Source: Allomuricauda sp. | GTDB lineage: Bacteria > Bacteroidota > Bacteroidia > Flavobacteriales > Flavobacteriaceae | Length of the DNA: 64,000 nt | Assembly (NCBI RefSeq): GCF_013911645.1 | Contig: NZ_JACESV010000002.1 | Span: 496,001 to 560,000, forward strand | Direction: 5' to 3' | In this document: positions 19,605-30,117 of the stretch, piece by piece | Numbering within the stretch: the first letter of the stretch is position 1 | Layout: each line of letters begins with the position of its first letter | Notes under the pieces: generated by a model | Databases searched by the model: none | Told to the model about the DNA's origin: nothing | What the model saw: only the letters and a program-made list of their open reading frames with translations | Position numbers and translations under genes: made by a program

Positions 19605-20267
19605 TCAAACCATCCTGCCGTCCAACAAATTGATGATTCTGGAACCATACTCCGCATTTTTTTCCGAGTGTGTCACTTGAATGATGGTTACCCCCTCTTC
19701 ATTTAATTGCTTGAACAGCTCCATGATTTCCTCTCCCTGTTTGGAGTTTAGATTGCCTGTGGGCTCATCGGCCAAAATCAATTTTGGATTGGCGATCAAA
19801 GCTCTTGCCACCCCTACCAATTGCTGTTGTCCTCCGCTTAGTTGAGCTGGAAAAAGGTCCTTTTTGCCCACAATGTTAAAACGGTCCAGCATATCGGCTA
19901 CCATCGCCTTTCGTTCCGAACCTTTAATCTTTTTATAGATCAGCGGCATTTCCAGGTTTTCCTTTACCGTAAGCTCATCCAACAAGTGATAGGATTGAAA
20001 TACAAAGCCAATGTATTGTTTGTACAGGTTGGATCGGTGCTTTTCTTTGAGCGAATGGACGGATTCATCCAAAAAATTGTACTCGCCCTCATCAAACCCA
20101 TCCAGCATCCCGATAACGTTGAGCAAAGTCGATTTTCCAGAACCTGATGGTCCCATAATGGATATGAACTCTCCTTGCTCTACTTCGAGATTGATGTCTT
20201 TCAATAGAAAAATACGCTGGCCACCCGAGTTGACCCATTTGAATATGTTGTTGAGTTGTAAAAGCAT
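19605..20267 (-). CDS. ABC transporter ATP-binding protein (LolD/MacB type)
   Basis: The 220-residue ATPase has Walker A GPSGSGKST, Q-loop FVFQSYHLLDEL and Walker [21 protein letters not shown], which are typical of MacB/LolD-type mechanotransmission ATPases that pair with FtsX-like permeases. The signature reads LSGGQQQLVGVARAL, with Leu where Arg is normally found and Gly for Ala after it. It is the last gene of the permease cluster, about 9 bases after the stop of the preceding permease. Confidence 0.9.
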   Translation of the reverse strand: MLLQLNNIFKWVNSGGQRIFLLKDINLEVEQGEFISIMGPSGSGKSTLLNVIGMLDGFDEGEYNFLDESVHSLKEKHRSNLYKQYIGFVFQSYHLLDELTVKENLEMPLIYKKIKGSERKAMVADMLDRFNIVGKKDLFPAQLSGGQQQLVGVARALIANPKLILADEPTGNLNSKQGEEIMELFKQLNEEGVTIIQVTHSEKNAEYGSRIINLLDGRMV

Positions 20268-20276
20268 GTTCTGATT

Positions 20277-22679
20277 TTATTCGGTTCTTAAACTTTTTAC
20301 GGGATTGGCTGTCGCCGCATGGAACGATTGAAAGCTACAAGTAAAAATTGCAATGATTAATGTTATGCATCCTCCACTCAAAAAAATCCAAACGGATAAA
20401 TCAATACGATAGGCAAAAGTTTCAAGCCACAAATTGCCAAAGTAATATACAAGAGGTGCCGCTATAAAGAATGCCAATGCTATCAAGCCAATGAATTCTT
20501 TGGTGAAAAAAGAAAAAAGCTGTAATACATCAGCCCCCAAAACTTTTCGAACTCCAATTTCCTTTTTCTTTCGGGATACTATAAAGGACATCAATCCCAA
20601 AAGCCCCAAACACCCTATGCATATCGCAAGTATCGAAAGTATGGTAAAGCCCTTAAAAATAAGTTGTTCTAGAACATATTCCTTCCCAATAGAATCATTC
20701 AAAAAACTAAGACTATAGGTTGAACCAGTAAACGTGTTCTTCCATATGTCCTTTATCTTATCAATAGTCTCCGCTTTGTTGCTACCAATTTTTATAAACG
20801 CCTGATTTTGAAAAAATGTCCAGTTCATAATAATACAAGGTGTTATTTCCCTTTGAAAAGAATTATTATGATAATCCTTAACGACCCCAACAATGGTACC
20901 TGGCCCCTCATTAATCTGAATTCTTTTACCAATTGCTTCTTCTGGGCTCCAACCAAAAGGTTTTAATAGAGTCTCGTTAACAATAAATTCATCAAAAGCT
21001 TCCTTATTTGTGGTAAAGCTTCTACCTGCCAAAAGTTCCAGCTCATAAAAATCAAGATAGTGTGAATCCCCTATTTTTACTTCAGCATCCAAAGCTTCTT
21101 CAGAAGATTGTTCGGGCAAACGGAACCTTGTTCCCAATTGAAGACCGTCCACGGCCATGGGAGGCCCTGAAGCAATAGTGACGTTGGTAATATTATTGTT
21201 CTCCAGCAGTGACTGTCTATAAACTTCCAATTTTCCAAAATCGGGGGCAGGGGTCATCACTACGGCATCGGACGAAAATCCCATAGGTTCGTTCTTGAAA
21301 TAATTCATTTGCAATGAAACAACGATAGCTGATATTACAAAAAGTTGTACTATCACGAATTGAAAAGTAACTAAAGACTTACGTACACTTACTCCGTCCC
21401 TTTTTGAAAATTGAACTTTGTTCCTAAGTGCCCTTATCGGTTTAAAAGCGGACAGAATCAAGGCTGGATAGAATGCGGCCAAAATAATGGTTGAAATGCC
21501 AATTACAAGTATTAGACCGATATGATTCAAATCCAATCCCAGTTGAAGGTCGATTACGGACAAATTTTCATTGAGTTGCGATAACAAAATGTTCAGAAAC
21601 ACAACAGAAAGGGCCAAAGACCCAAGGATAACCAAGCTGTTTTCGAAGATAAACTGGAATATGAGATCCAACCGTTTACCACCAAGAACTTTGCGTATAC
21701 CTACCTCTTTGGATCGTGAAGTTGATTGCGCTGTCAGCAAATTGATGAAGTTTACAATAGCTATGACCAAAATGAACAATGCTACAACAGAAAGGGTGTA
21801 AAGGATGTTTGAAGGCATTATATATCCACCAGGGCTACTTCCGTAAAGGGTCTCGTTATGTATGTCGGTAAGGGGTTGGAGAAAATATGAAATACGCTTA
21901 TCATCCTTGGGCTTGAGATACTTCTTCTTCCATGATGCAATCTTGGATTCAAGTTGTTTTAAAAGACCGGGATTTTGCAGGACTACAAAAGTTGTTCCTT
22001 GATGATTTCCTGACCAGTTTTGTGCTAGACCGGGATTTTTTGTTTTGAAGAACCCATACGGAATTAGCATATCGAAACGCTGGCTGGAGTTCCCCGGGAT
22101 ATTTTTGATTATTCCGGTAACTGTAAGGGGTTCATTACCTTTTAAAAGTATTGTCTTGCCCAAGATTGATTCGTAAGCTCCGCCACTAATACCAAAGTAC
22201 TTTTTTGCAATATCTTCAGTAAGCACTATGGAATTTATACCGTCCAAAGCGGTATCAGGATTTCCAGACAACCATTCAAAATCGAATGTTTTCGGATAGA
22301 ATTGGTCTACAAAAAGAACCCTTGGCTCTTCGAATCTTTTTAACTCCGCCCCCTCGGTAATACTAAATTCCTGACTTACCGGACCCTGTGTTTGGGTTAC
22401 TGTTTCAATTTCAGGAAAATCGTTCCTAAGTGCCTCTGCCAAAGGATAGGGAGTAATGTTCCAATACAAGGTCTGGTCTGGTAACTTGTTATGTTGTACC
22501 ACTCTATATATATTTTCCGATTTCGAGTGATAGTCGTCAAAAGTTGATTCGTACCTAACAAAAATCAGGATGACCATGCAAGCACTTATTCCAATGGACA
22601 GTCCAATAACATTGATAAAAGAACTGAGCATATTCTTGACTAGGTTTCTCCAAGCAATTTTTAGATAGTTCTTGAACAT
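20277..22679 (-). CDS. FtsX/MacB-like ABC permease, copy 1
   Basis: An 800-residue inner-membrane protein built of two MacB units: each has one membrane helix, a large periplasmic MacB_PCD domain and three more helices (FtsX domains near residues 280-390 and 680-795). It begins MFKNYLKIAWRNLVKN and ends NPVKSLRTE. The conserved start fixes ATG at 22,679; an in-frame extension to 22,835 would overlap the next gene. Such permeases use periplasmic motion to move peptides, lipoproteins or drugs towards a TolC exit. Confidence 0.9.
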   Translation of the reverse strand: MFKNYLKIAWRNLVKNMLSSFINVIGLSIGISACMVILIFVRYESTFDDYHSKSENIYRVVQHNKLPDQTLYWNITPYPLAEALRNDFPEIETVTQTQGPVSQEFSITEGAELKRFEEPRVLFVDQFYPKTFDFEWLSGNPDTALDGINSIVLTEDIAKKYFGISGGAYESILGKTILLKGNEPLTVTGIIKNIPGNSSQRFDMLIPYGFFKTKNPGLAQNWSGNHQGTTFVVLQNPGLLKQLESKIASWKKKYLKPKDDKRISYFLQPLTDIHNETLYGSSPGGYIMPSNILYTLSVVALFILVIAIVNFINLLTAQSTSRSKEVGIRKVLGGKRLDLIFQFIFENSLVILGSLALSVVFLNILLSQLNENLSVIDLQLGLDLNHIGLILVIGISTIILAAFYPALILSAFKPIRALRNKVQFSKRDGVSVRKSLVTFQFVIVQLFVISAIVVSLQMNYFKNEPMGFSSDAVVMTPAPDFGKLEVYRQSLLENNNITNVTIASGPPMAVDGLQLGTRFRLPEQSSEEALDAEVKIGDSHYLDFYELELLAGRSFTTNKEAFDEFIVNETLLKPFGWSPEEAIGKRIQINEGPGTIVGVVKDYHNNSFQREITPCIIMNWTFFQNQAFIKIGSNKAETIDKIKDIWKNTFTGSTYSLSFLNDSIGKEYVLEQLIFKGFTILSILAICIGCLGLLGLMSFIVSRKKKEIGVRKVLGADVLQLFSFFTKEFIGLIALAFFIAAPLVYYFGNLWLETFAYRIDLSVWIFLSGGCITLIIAIFTCSFQSFHAATANPVKSLRTE

Positions 22680-22717
22680 GGTCTTTCTTTTTTTTGATTG
22701 TGTGGCGTAAAGTTGAT

Positions 22718-25150
22718 CTACTCTGTTCTTAGACTCTTCACCGGATTTACTATGGCAGCTTTTATACTTTGATAACTTACCGTAAGCACTGCAATGATCA
22801 CGGCTATCATGGCCGCCAGCGGAAAGGACCACCAAGGGATATCAATCCTGTAAGCAAAATCCTCCAACCACCTGTTCATAACAAACCAGCCCAAGGGCAA
22901 CGCAACAGCAATGGAAATAAAAACCAGCTTTAAGAAATCCATCGACAAACGGTAGGTAATTTGGCTCACACTGGCCCCCAAAACCTTTCGTACTCCAATC
23001 TCCTTAACCCTTTTTTGGGCATTAAATGCTGCCAATCCAAAAAGGCCCAAACAGGCAATACAAATGGAAAGCAGGGTGAAAATCATAAAGATTTGCCCCA
23101 AGCGCTGTTCGGCATCGTAGCTTTGATTAAAGGAGTCGTCCATAAAATAATACGAAAAAGGTTTACCTGGTGCCATTTGCTTCCAAAGCTGCTCAATTTG
23201 CGCTAACGTACCATCCAGGTTTCCATTGCCCATTTTAACCGCCATCCTTCCCGCATTATCACTGGGAAATATCCCCAAAGCTGCAACTTCGCTATGAAGT
23301 GTCTCAAAATTAAAGTCTTTAACAACACCTATAATTGTGTAAATTAGTTCTCCATTGCCTTGGTTGATATCCACCAGCTTTTTACCCAACACCTCGTTTA
23401 GGGTACTGTTCATCTTTTTAACAGTAGTTTCGTTTACAATGATTGCCATGGAGTCCGTACCGTAACGAGAGTCAAAATCCCTTCCTGCGACCAGTTCTAG
23501 TCCCATCGTATTGACATAGTCAAAATCTGCCTGCCACTCCTGCATTTGGACGGCTCTTTCTTGGCTTCGGTTCTCGTTCAATAAAAATGAATTGTCATTC
23601 CGGCTGGACGGGGTGGGCAGAAAACTACTCAATGTAGCTTGTTTAGTTTGGGGTATGGCTTTTACCTGTTCCTTGAAGACCTTCCTTTTATTCCCTAAAA
23701 GATAAACGTCCTCCACTACAAGAACTTGGTCCTTGGCGTAACCAAGGTCCTTGCTTTTTATATAACTTATTTGTTGATACACTACTAGGGTGGAAATAAT
23801 CAACAAGACCGAAACAGCAAACTGGAAGATGACCAAAATACTACGGGTCTTGCCCCCACCCAAACTTTGTACGCTGCCTCCCTTAAGTACTTTTACAGGC
23901 ACAAAGCGCGACATAAAAAGGGCTGGATAACTCCCTGAAAAAAATCCTAAAAAAACGGTCGCTACAACCAAAATAACCAAGAAGACGGGATTGGTAAACG
24001 GAATCACCATTGATTTTCCGGATAGTTGATTAAACAAAGGCAAAACCGCAAAGGCGATGCCTACAGCCAACACCAAAGACCCAAATGAAATAAGTCCCGA
24101 TTCCGTTAAAAATTGGCAGATGAGACTAGACCTATCCGAACCCAAAGTTTTTCTAACCCCTACTTCTTTCGCCCTTTTCAAAGATTGGGCCGTGGACAGG
24201 TTCATAAAATTGATGCTGGCCAAAACAAGCAAGAATACTCCTATGGCTCCCAAAACATAAATATTCTGAATTGTACCGTTTGGACTGAACTCCGGACTGC
24301 GATCTGAATATAAATGAATATCTGCCAAGGGTATGGTGCTATATTTTATATAGTTGCCGCTTTCCTCAAATTCTTTTAAGGTGATACCTGGAAAATAGCG
24401 TTGCACATAGGGAATTACATATTTCCCCACCATAGCGTTTAGGCCTTGGTGAATATCATTGGGCTGTACGCCTTCCCTAAGTTTAACAAGAGTGTAATAA
24501 TTATGGCTGCCCCAGGCACCAGCACTTGCATCTGGGTATCCAACCATGGACAGAAAAAGATTTCTATTTTGTAAAAAAGAATTTTTGGGAAGATCCTCAA
24601 TCACCCCGGACACTGTATACTTGCCATAAACTTCTACATCAATGACTTGGCCAATGGCGTTTTCGGTAGAAAAAAGTTTTTGGGCAAGGCTCTTGGAAAT
24701 CACTGCAGTATTAGGTTCGTCCAAAGCTGTAGAGGTATCGCCATACAATAACTTTAACCCCAACAAACTAAACATGCTCGTCTCTGCATACGCTGTCCGC
24801 GGCTCTTTAAAGCTATTGACATCTCCGTTCTTTTTGATCAGTACAGCCCCTGTATTTCTAAATCGGGTAACTTCCTCAACCTGTGAAATGTCATTCAAAA
24901 CGGCTTCGGCCATAGGTGCGGACACTTCGGGCTGGGTATTTAACTCACCACCAAATTTTATATCGGCGTTTATACGATGAATTCTATCAACGTCCGCAAA
25001 CATTTTGTCATAGCTCAACTCGTCATAAATGTAAAGACCCAGCAAAAGCCCACCAGCCATTCCTATAGCTAATCCAAATATGTTAAGGAAGGTAAAGAAT
25101 GGCTGTTTTTTAAGGCTTCTCCAGGCTATTTTAATATTGTTCTTAAACAT
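22718..25150 (-). CDS. FtsX/MacB-like ABC permease, copy 2
   Basis: An 810-residue paralogue with the same plan as its neighbours: MFKNNIKIAWRSLKKQPFF at the start, the first FtsX block with SINFMNLSTAQSLKRAKEVGVRKTLGS, a second with RVKEIGVRKVLGASVSQI, and NPVKSLRTE at the end. It lies 44 bases after copy 3 on the same strand. Confidence 0.9.
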   Translation of the reverse strand: MFKNNIKIAWRSLKKQPFFTFLNIFGLAIGMAGGLLLGLYIYDELSYDKMFADVDRIHRINADIKFGGELNTQPEVSAPMAEAVLNDISQVEEVTRFRNTGAVLIKKNGDVNSFKEPRTAYAETSMFSLLGLKLLYGDTSTALDEPNTAVISKSLAQKLFSTENAIGQVIDVEVYGKYTVSGVIEDLPKNSFLQNRNLFLSMVGYPDASAGAWGSHNYYTLVKLREGVQPNDIHQGLNAMVGKYVIPYVQRYFPGITLKEFEESGNYIKYSTIPLADIHLYSDRSPEFSPNGTIQNIYVLGAIGVFLLVLASINFMNLSTAQSLKRAKEVGVRKTLGSDRSSLICQFLTESGLISFGSLVLAVGIAFAVLPLFNQLSGKSMVIPFTNPVFLVILVVATVFLGFFSGSYPALFMSRFVPVKVLKGGSVQSLGGGKTRSILVIFQFAVSVLLIISTLVVYQQISYIKSKDLGYAKDQVLVVEDVYLLGNKRKVFKEQVKAIPQTKQATLSSFLPTPSSRNDNSFLLNENRSQERAVQMQEWQADFDYVNTMGLELVAGRDFDSRYGTDSMAIIVNETTVKKMNSTLNEVLGKKLVDINQGNGELIYTIIGVVKDFNFETLHSEVAALGIFPSDNAGRMAVKMGNGNLDGTLAQIEQLWKQMAPGKPFSYYFMDDSFNQSYDAEQRLGQIFMIFTLLSICIACLGLFGLAAFNAQKRVKEIGVRKVLGASVSQITYRLSMDFLKLVFISIAVALPLGWFVMNRWLEDFAYRIDIPWWSFPLAAMIAVIIAVLTVSYQSIKAAIVNPVKSLRTE

Positions 25151-25194
25151 AATTGTTGTTTTTTGATACTGAAACGAGTTCAGTACAGGTTGAT

Positions 25195-27594
25195 CTATTC
25201 CGTTCTCAAACTTCGTGCAGGGTTGGATTTGGCAGCTCTAATTGCCTGAAAACTAACTGTCAAAATGGTCACTGCCATAGCGCCGATCATAGCCAGGGCA
25301 AAAATCCACCATTTCAAAATCACACGGTACGGATACTCCTGTAACCAACCGTTCATCACATAATAGGCGATGGGCACTGCAATGAAGCAAGAGATAATGA
25401 CGAGTTTCAAAAAATCCTTGGACAACATATTCCATACATTGAACACCGAAGCCCCTAAAACCTTACGCACCCCTATTTCCTTGGTTCGCTGTTCCGCCAC
25501 AAAGGAAGTCAAGCCAAACAGCCCCAAACAACTGATCAGAATGGCAAGAGCCGTAAAAATTCCCGATAATTGACCAATGCGTTCTTCGGCGGCAAATTTT
25601 TCACCATATTCATCGTCCACAAAGTCGTATTGAAAAGGAATGCTTGGAAAATGCTCTTTGAAAACTTTTTCGATGACAGCGATATTCTGGCTCGCACTTT
25701 GCTCTGGGTTCAATCTCATATTGTAATAGGAGCCGTTACCATATCTATCGAATACATACATGCCTTGTTTAACGGGCTCATATGGAGATTGGGCAATCAT
25801 ATCCTGAACCACTCCAACGATTTTCAAGGGATCACTTGGATTTTCAGCATCCTCATCTATAAGGAGTTTCCCAATGGGGTCTTTGAGTCCCATATATTTT
25901 ACGGCTGTTTCATTAAGAAGTACGGCCGTTGAATCGGAAGCAAAGTCCCGCGAAAAATTTCTTCCGGCCACAATCTTTAAATTGAGACTTTTGGCATATT
26001 CCGGGGATACTTCGGTCCAAGCCAGGTCTTCTTGAAAACCTTCGGGTTTGCCTTCCCATGTCCAACCACTACGGTTGGACCATATATTTGTTGTTGGGCT
26101 ACTGGAGGTCGACATTTCGATGACCGCTCCCGAATTGATAAATTCTTCCCGCATCAATTCAAACTTTCCGGTAAAATCTTGACTCATGGTCGGCACTTGT
26201 ACCAAGCCTTCTTTATCGTAACCCACAGGTCTGTTTTTGGCATGGTTGATTTGTTGCATCACGATTACCGTTCCTATAATAAAGGCCACTGAAACCGTAA
26301 ATTGTACCACCACCAATATCTTACGAGGCAGGCCTGAATGTTTTCCTGATTTAAAGGTGCCCTTTAAAACATCTACCGGTCTAAATGAAGATAAGTAAAG
26401 TGCCGGATAGCTGCCCGCCAAAAGTGCTGTAAACAAAATAAAGGTCAATGAGGCAAGCCAAAAACCTATAGACGACCAAGGGAAGTCGATTTCCTTTCTA
26501 GCTAGATCATTGAACCCGCTCAAGGATAGGACTACAATAAAGATGGACAGTGCATAGGCAAATAAAACCACTAAAAAGGATTCTCCCAAAAATTGATTGA
26601 TGAGTTGGCCGCGTTGCGAACCAATGGACTTTCTAATACCAACTTCTTTTGCCCTCTTTTCAGAACGGGCCGTGCTCAAGTTCATAAAGTTTATACAGGC
26701 CAGCAACAGTACAAAAGCCCCGATAATCCCAAATAGCCATACGTATTTGATTCTACCGCCCACCTGTTTACCGTTTTCAAAGCGCGATCGTAAATGCCAA
26801 TCTTCCATCGGCAACAAGAACAATTCCGTGTTGAACTCTCTTGAGTTTTCGTTAAGCTCTTGTTTTACCTTTATGATTTTTGAGGTAACGGATTCCATGG
26901 TTGTGTTGTCCGCTATTTGTACAAACATTTGAAAGGAGTTATTACCCCACTGATCTTCAGCATTTTTAATCCATTCATTTATGGAAACATATTTATCCCA
27001 AGGCATAATAAACTCAGTATCGTTGAACGAATTGTTGAAGGGTATGTCCTCATAAACTGCTGATACCATCATGTCGTATTGACTATTGACCTCTATGGTC
27101 TTTCCAATAGGGTCTTCACCGCCAAAAAGGGCATTGGCTGTCGATTCGTTCAACATAATGGAATTGATTTCCCGAATCCCGTCCTTTTCTCCTTTTAGGA
27201 TATTGATTTCCAACATCTCGGGGGCCTCACGCTGCATAAAATTCCCGCTCCTCGATATACTGGTCTCCTTGTATTTAAGATATTGCGAAGTGTTCCATGA
27301 GGACATTACCAAATGCTTGAAATTGTCCATATACCCATCCCTGAAAGCTTTTTCCAACGGGCGGGGAATAGCGGGTCCGGTCCCTGTTTCCCCATTCATG
27401 GTCTGCGATTGAAAAACCTGTGCTATTCGCTCTTTATTGACAAAATAGCTGTTATGGCTCAATTCGTCCGTAATCCACAAACCAATAATAAGGGCTACGG
27501 CCATACCTAGGGCAAGCCCCCCTACATTGATAATGGTATAGGCCTTGTTCTTGATAAGGTTCCTCCAGGCTATTTTTAGATAATTCTTGAACAT
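25195..27594 (-). CDS. FtsX/MacB-like ABC permease, copy 3
   Basis: A 799-residue paralogue: MFKNYLKIAWRNLIKNKAY, two periplasmic domains, FtsX motifs CINFMNLSTARSEKRAKEVG and RTKEIGVRKVLGASVF, and NPARSLRTE at the end. It lies 22 bases after copy 4. The order and spacing point to one transcript for all four permeases. Confidence 0.9.
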   Translation of the reverse strand: MFKNYLKIAWRNLIKNKAYTIINVGGLALGMAVALIIGLWITDELSHNSYFVNKERIAQVFQSQTMNGETGTGPAIPRPLEKAFRDGYMDNFKHLVMSSWNTSQYLKYKETSISRSGNFMQREAPEMLEINILKGEKDGIREINSIMLNESTANALFGGEDPIGKTIEVNSQYDMMVSAVYEDIPFNNSFNDTEFIMPWDKYVSINEWIKNAEDQWGNNSFQMFVQIADNTTMESVTSKIIKVKQELNENSREFNTELFLLPMEDWHLRSRFENGKQVGGRIKYVWLFGIIGAFVLLLACINFMNLSTARSEKRAKEVGIRKSIGSQRGQLINQFLGESFLVVLFAYALSIFIVVLSLSGFNDLARKEIDFPWSSIGFWLASLTFILFTALLAGSYPALYLSSFRPVDVLKGTFKSGKHSGLPRKILVVVQFTVSVAFIIGTVIVMQQINHAKNRPVGYDKEGLVQVPTMSQDFTGKFELMREEFINSGAVIEMSTSSSPTTNIWSNRSGWTWEGKPEGFQEDLAWTEVSPEYAKSLNLKIVAGRNFSRDFASDSTAVLLNETAVKYMGLKDPIGKLLIDEDAENPSDPLKIVGVVQDMIAQSPYEPVKQGMYVFDRYGNGSYYNMRLNPEQSASQNIAVIEKVFKEHFPSIPFQYDFVDDEYGEKFAAEERIGQLSGIFTALAILISCLGLFGLTSFVAEQRTKEIGVRKVLGASVFNVWNMLSKDFLKLVIISCFIAVPIAYYVMNGWLQEYPYRVILKWWIFALAMIGAMAVTILTVSFQAIRAAKSNPARSLRTE

Positions 27595-27616
27595 GATTTC
27601 TTGGGTTTTTGATTGA

Positions 27617-30034
27617 TTATTCCGAACGTAAACCTTTGGTAGGTTTTAACAAGGCAGCTCCAATAGATTGATAACTGATGGTAACTATCGCAATACCAAG
27701 TGCTATGAGCCCTGCGGTTAAAAATATTTCCCAGCCAATACTGATGCGGTAAGCAAAACCTTCCAGCCATCTATTCATTAAATACCAACCAATAGGGATA
27801 GCAATACATATAGAAATGATGATCAATTTTAAAAAGTCGAGTGTGAGCAGTTTGTAAATGTTTTTGAAGGGAGCGCCCAGAACCCGCCTGATGCTTATTT
27901 CCTTTCTGCGCTGCTCCACCATAAAGGCTGAAAGTGCAAACAGGCCCAAACAGGCCACAAGAATGGCAAAAAGTGCAAAACTGTTGAATATTTTGCCCAT
28001 GCGTTGAACGTCTTCGTGCATTTGGGCAAACTCCTGTTCCAGAAAAGAATAATTGAGTGCCTGATTTGGTACATTTCTGTTCCAAACTTGTTCAATGGAG
28101 GCCAAAGCTTCTGTCGGGTCTCCTTTTTCCAATTTTACGGAAACGGCACCAACATCCTCTCCTATGACCAACGAAAGTGAAGAGATATCCTCTTTCAAGG
28201 ATTTAAAGTGAAAATCCTCTATGACACCTATAACCTCAAAAACTTGACTGTTATTGTCCAATTTTTTCCCAACTGGGTCTTGTAAACCCAGTTCCAAGGC
28301 CATTTTGGTATTTATAATAATGGAATTGATGGAGTCGTAGGCAAACTCTTTGGAGAAACCTCTTCCTTTTTCCAATCGAATACCCAAGGTTTCCATATAA
28401 TCGTAATCCACCCTCCAAATTTGGGCGGGAATACCCCTTCCGCCATCATCTTGCCCATCTACATTAAAGGTGTTTCCGTTTCTGCTTCCACCATCTATGG
28501 GCAAATAATTGGTGGATGTAACACTCTTTACTTGTGATAATGACGCGAGCTGTTCTTTAAAAGATTCTATTTTGTTTCCCAGAATATTGGTTCCTTCAAG
28601 CACTACAACACGTTCTTTGTCATACCCCAATTCCTTGCTTACGATAAAATCCATCTGACGGTAAATGATCAAAGTCCCGATAATCAAAATCACCGAAGTT
28701 GTGAATTGAAAAACCACCAAGCCGCTCCTTAACCTTCCGCTTTTACTTCCTACACTCAACTTTCCTTTTAAGACATTCGCAGGTCTAAAAGCTGATAAAT
28801 AGAACGCTGGATATAACCCTGCCAAAACTCCGACCAGTAAAGCTGACACCAACAACATAGGGGCAAACCACCATGCGGACCAGGGAAGCTCCATGTTTTT
28901 GGAAGCAATTTCATTAAAAGTAGGTAACAACACCCAAGCTAGTACAACTCCCAGAACAAAGGAGATAACGCTAAAAACCACTGATTCTGTTAGGAATTGG
29001 TTTACCAGATTGTTCCTAAATGCCCCAATGGTTTTTCTAAGCCCAACCTCTTTGGCCCTATTGGCCGATTTAGCCGTGGAAAGATTGATAAAATTGATAA
29101 TGGCCAAGAGCAGTACAAAAATGGCAATGGCAGCAAAAAGCCAAACAAACTTAACATCGCCATGCTTGAGTCCATCCTGCATTTTTAGGTCCGATTTTAA
29201 ATAGATGTCCGTTACGGGCTGCAATTTGTACTCCGCTGTTCGCAACACGTCTATAAAACTGGCCGATCGCCCCCGCTTTATTTGTGCCGGGATGATATAT
29301 TTTTCAACGATCAAAGTCATTTTTTGCTCCAACTCTTGAATATTGGTATTGGGATTTACCAAGACGTAGGTAAAATAATTCTGGTTGGTCCAGCTCTGGT
29401 TGGTATCTTCAATGGGAAGAAGGAAATCGAAATCAAGATGGGAGCTCTCGGGTACATCCTCCATTACCCCTGTTACGGTATACGGGGTTGAGGTGTCGTT
29501 GTCCAAAAATATGGTTTGCTCCAAAACATTGCCATTAGGAAAGTACTTTTCGGCCTTGGATTTGGAAATAACAATGCTTTTGGGTTCCGTTAAAGCTGTT
29601 GCAGGGTCGCCCTGCTCCAATTGTATTTCCAAAATATCGAATGCTTCTTGATCGGCAAGAATAAAGTTCTCCTCAAAGGTGTTCTCCTTTTTTCCTGTTA
29701 ACCTAAACCCGCGTTTGCCGGCACCAAATATCTCTATGGTGTTTACTTTTCCCGCTTTGATTATTTCGGGAAAATCGGATTGAAGCGCATCGGCAAAAGG
29801 CAGCTGAAAATGCGTGCTTTTCATGACCTCCCCTTGGATCTCTCCCTGAAAAACTACTCTGTAAATTTGATTTTTCTTGGCATAGTGCTGGTCGTAGCTG
29901 ACCTCGTTACGAATAAATAACGCAATTAATAGGCAGGCGGCTATACCTACGGCAAAACCACCTATTTTGATAAACGTAAAGAGTTTATCTTTTTTGATGG
30001 TCCTCCAAGCAATATTTAAGTGATTTTTGAACAT
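27617..30034 (-). CDS. FtsX/MacB-like ABC permease, copy 4
   Basis: An 805-residue paralogue that starts MFKNHLNIAWRTIKKDKLF at 30,034 (an upstream in-frame ATG at 30,088 is not conserved) and ends PTKGLRSE. FtsX motifs IINFINLSTAKSANRAKEVG and RRKEISIRRVLGAPFKNI are present. It is the first permease of the cluster; a dispersed repeat element separates it from the upstream ATPase gene. Confidence 0.9.
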   Translation of the reverse strand: MFKNHLNIAWRTIKKDKLFTFIKIGGFAVGIAACLLIALFIRNEVSYDQHYAKKNQIYRVVFQGEIQGEVMKSTHFQLPFADALQSDFPEIIKAGKVNTIEIFGAGKRGFRLTGKKENTFEENFILADQEAFDILEIQLEQGDPATALTEPKSIVISKSKAEKYFPNGNVLEQTIFLDNDTSTPYTVTGVMEDVPESSHLDFDFLLPIEDTNQSWTNQNYFTYVLVNPNTNIQELEQKMTLIVEKYIIPAQIKRGRSASFIDVLRTAEYKLQPVTDIYLKSDLKMQDGLKHGDVKFVWLFAAIAIFVLLLAIINFINLSTAKSANRAKEVGLRKTIGAFRNNLVNQFLTESVVFSVISFVLGVVLAWVLLPTFNEIASKNMELPWSAWWFAPMLLVSALLVGVLAGLYPAFYLSAFRPANVLKGKLSVGSKSGRLRSGLVVFQFTTSVILIIGTLIIYRQMDFIVSKELGYDKERVVVLEGTNILGNKIESFKEQLASLSQVKSVTSTNYLPIDGGSRNGNTFNVDGQDDGGRGIPAQIWRVDYDYMETLGIRLEKGRGFSKEFAYDSINSIIINTKMALELGLQDPVGKKLDNNSQVFEVIGVIEDFHFKSLKEDISSLSLVIGEDVGAVSVKLEKGDPTEALASIEQVWNRNVPNQALNYSFLEQEFAQMHEDVQRMGKIFNSFALFAILVACLGLFALSAFMVEQRRKEISIRRVLGAPFKNIYKLLTLDFLKLIIISICIAIPIGWYLMNRWLEGFAYRISIGWEIFLTAGLIALGIAIVTISYQSIGAALLKPTKGLRSE

Positions 30035-30063
30035 GTGATTGATTTGATTGTTTTTTGATTGAC

Positions 30064-30104
30064 CCATTACTTCGACTACGCTCAGCATAAACTCGCTCAG
30101 GGCA
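30064..30104. repeat. Dispersed repeat element (second copy of the GACTRCGCTCA type)
   Basis: The stretch CTTCGACTACGCTCAGCA and the following ACTCGCTCAGG share the core CGACTRCGCTCA with the palindrome at 5573-5644. It sits between the ATPase and the first permease gene. Confidence 0.5.
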
Positions 30105-30117
30105 AGTGAACAAACTC

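Noticed and set aside
20277..22835. Longer form of permease copy 1 beginning at 22,835
   Set aside because: It would overlap copy 2 by more than 100 bases, and the conserved N-terminus MFKN begins at 22,679.
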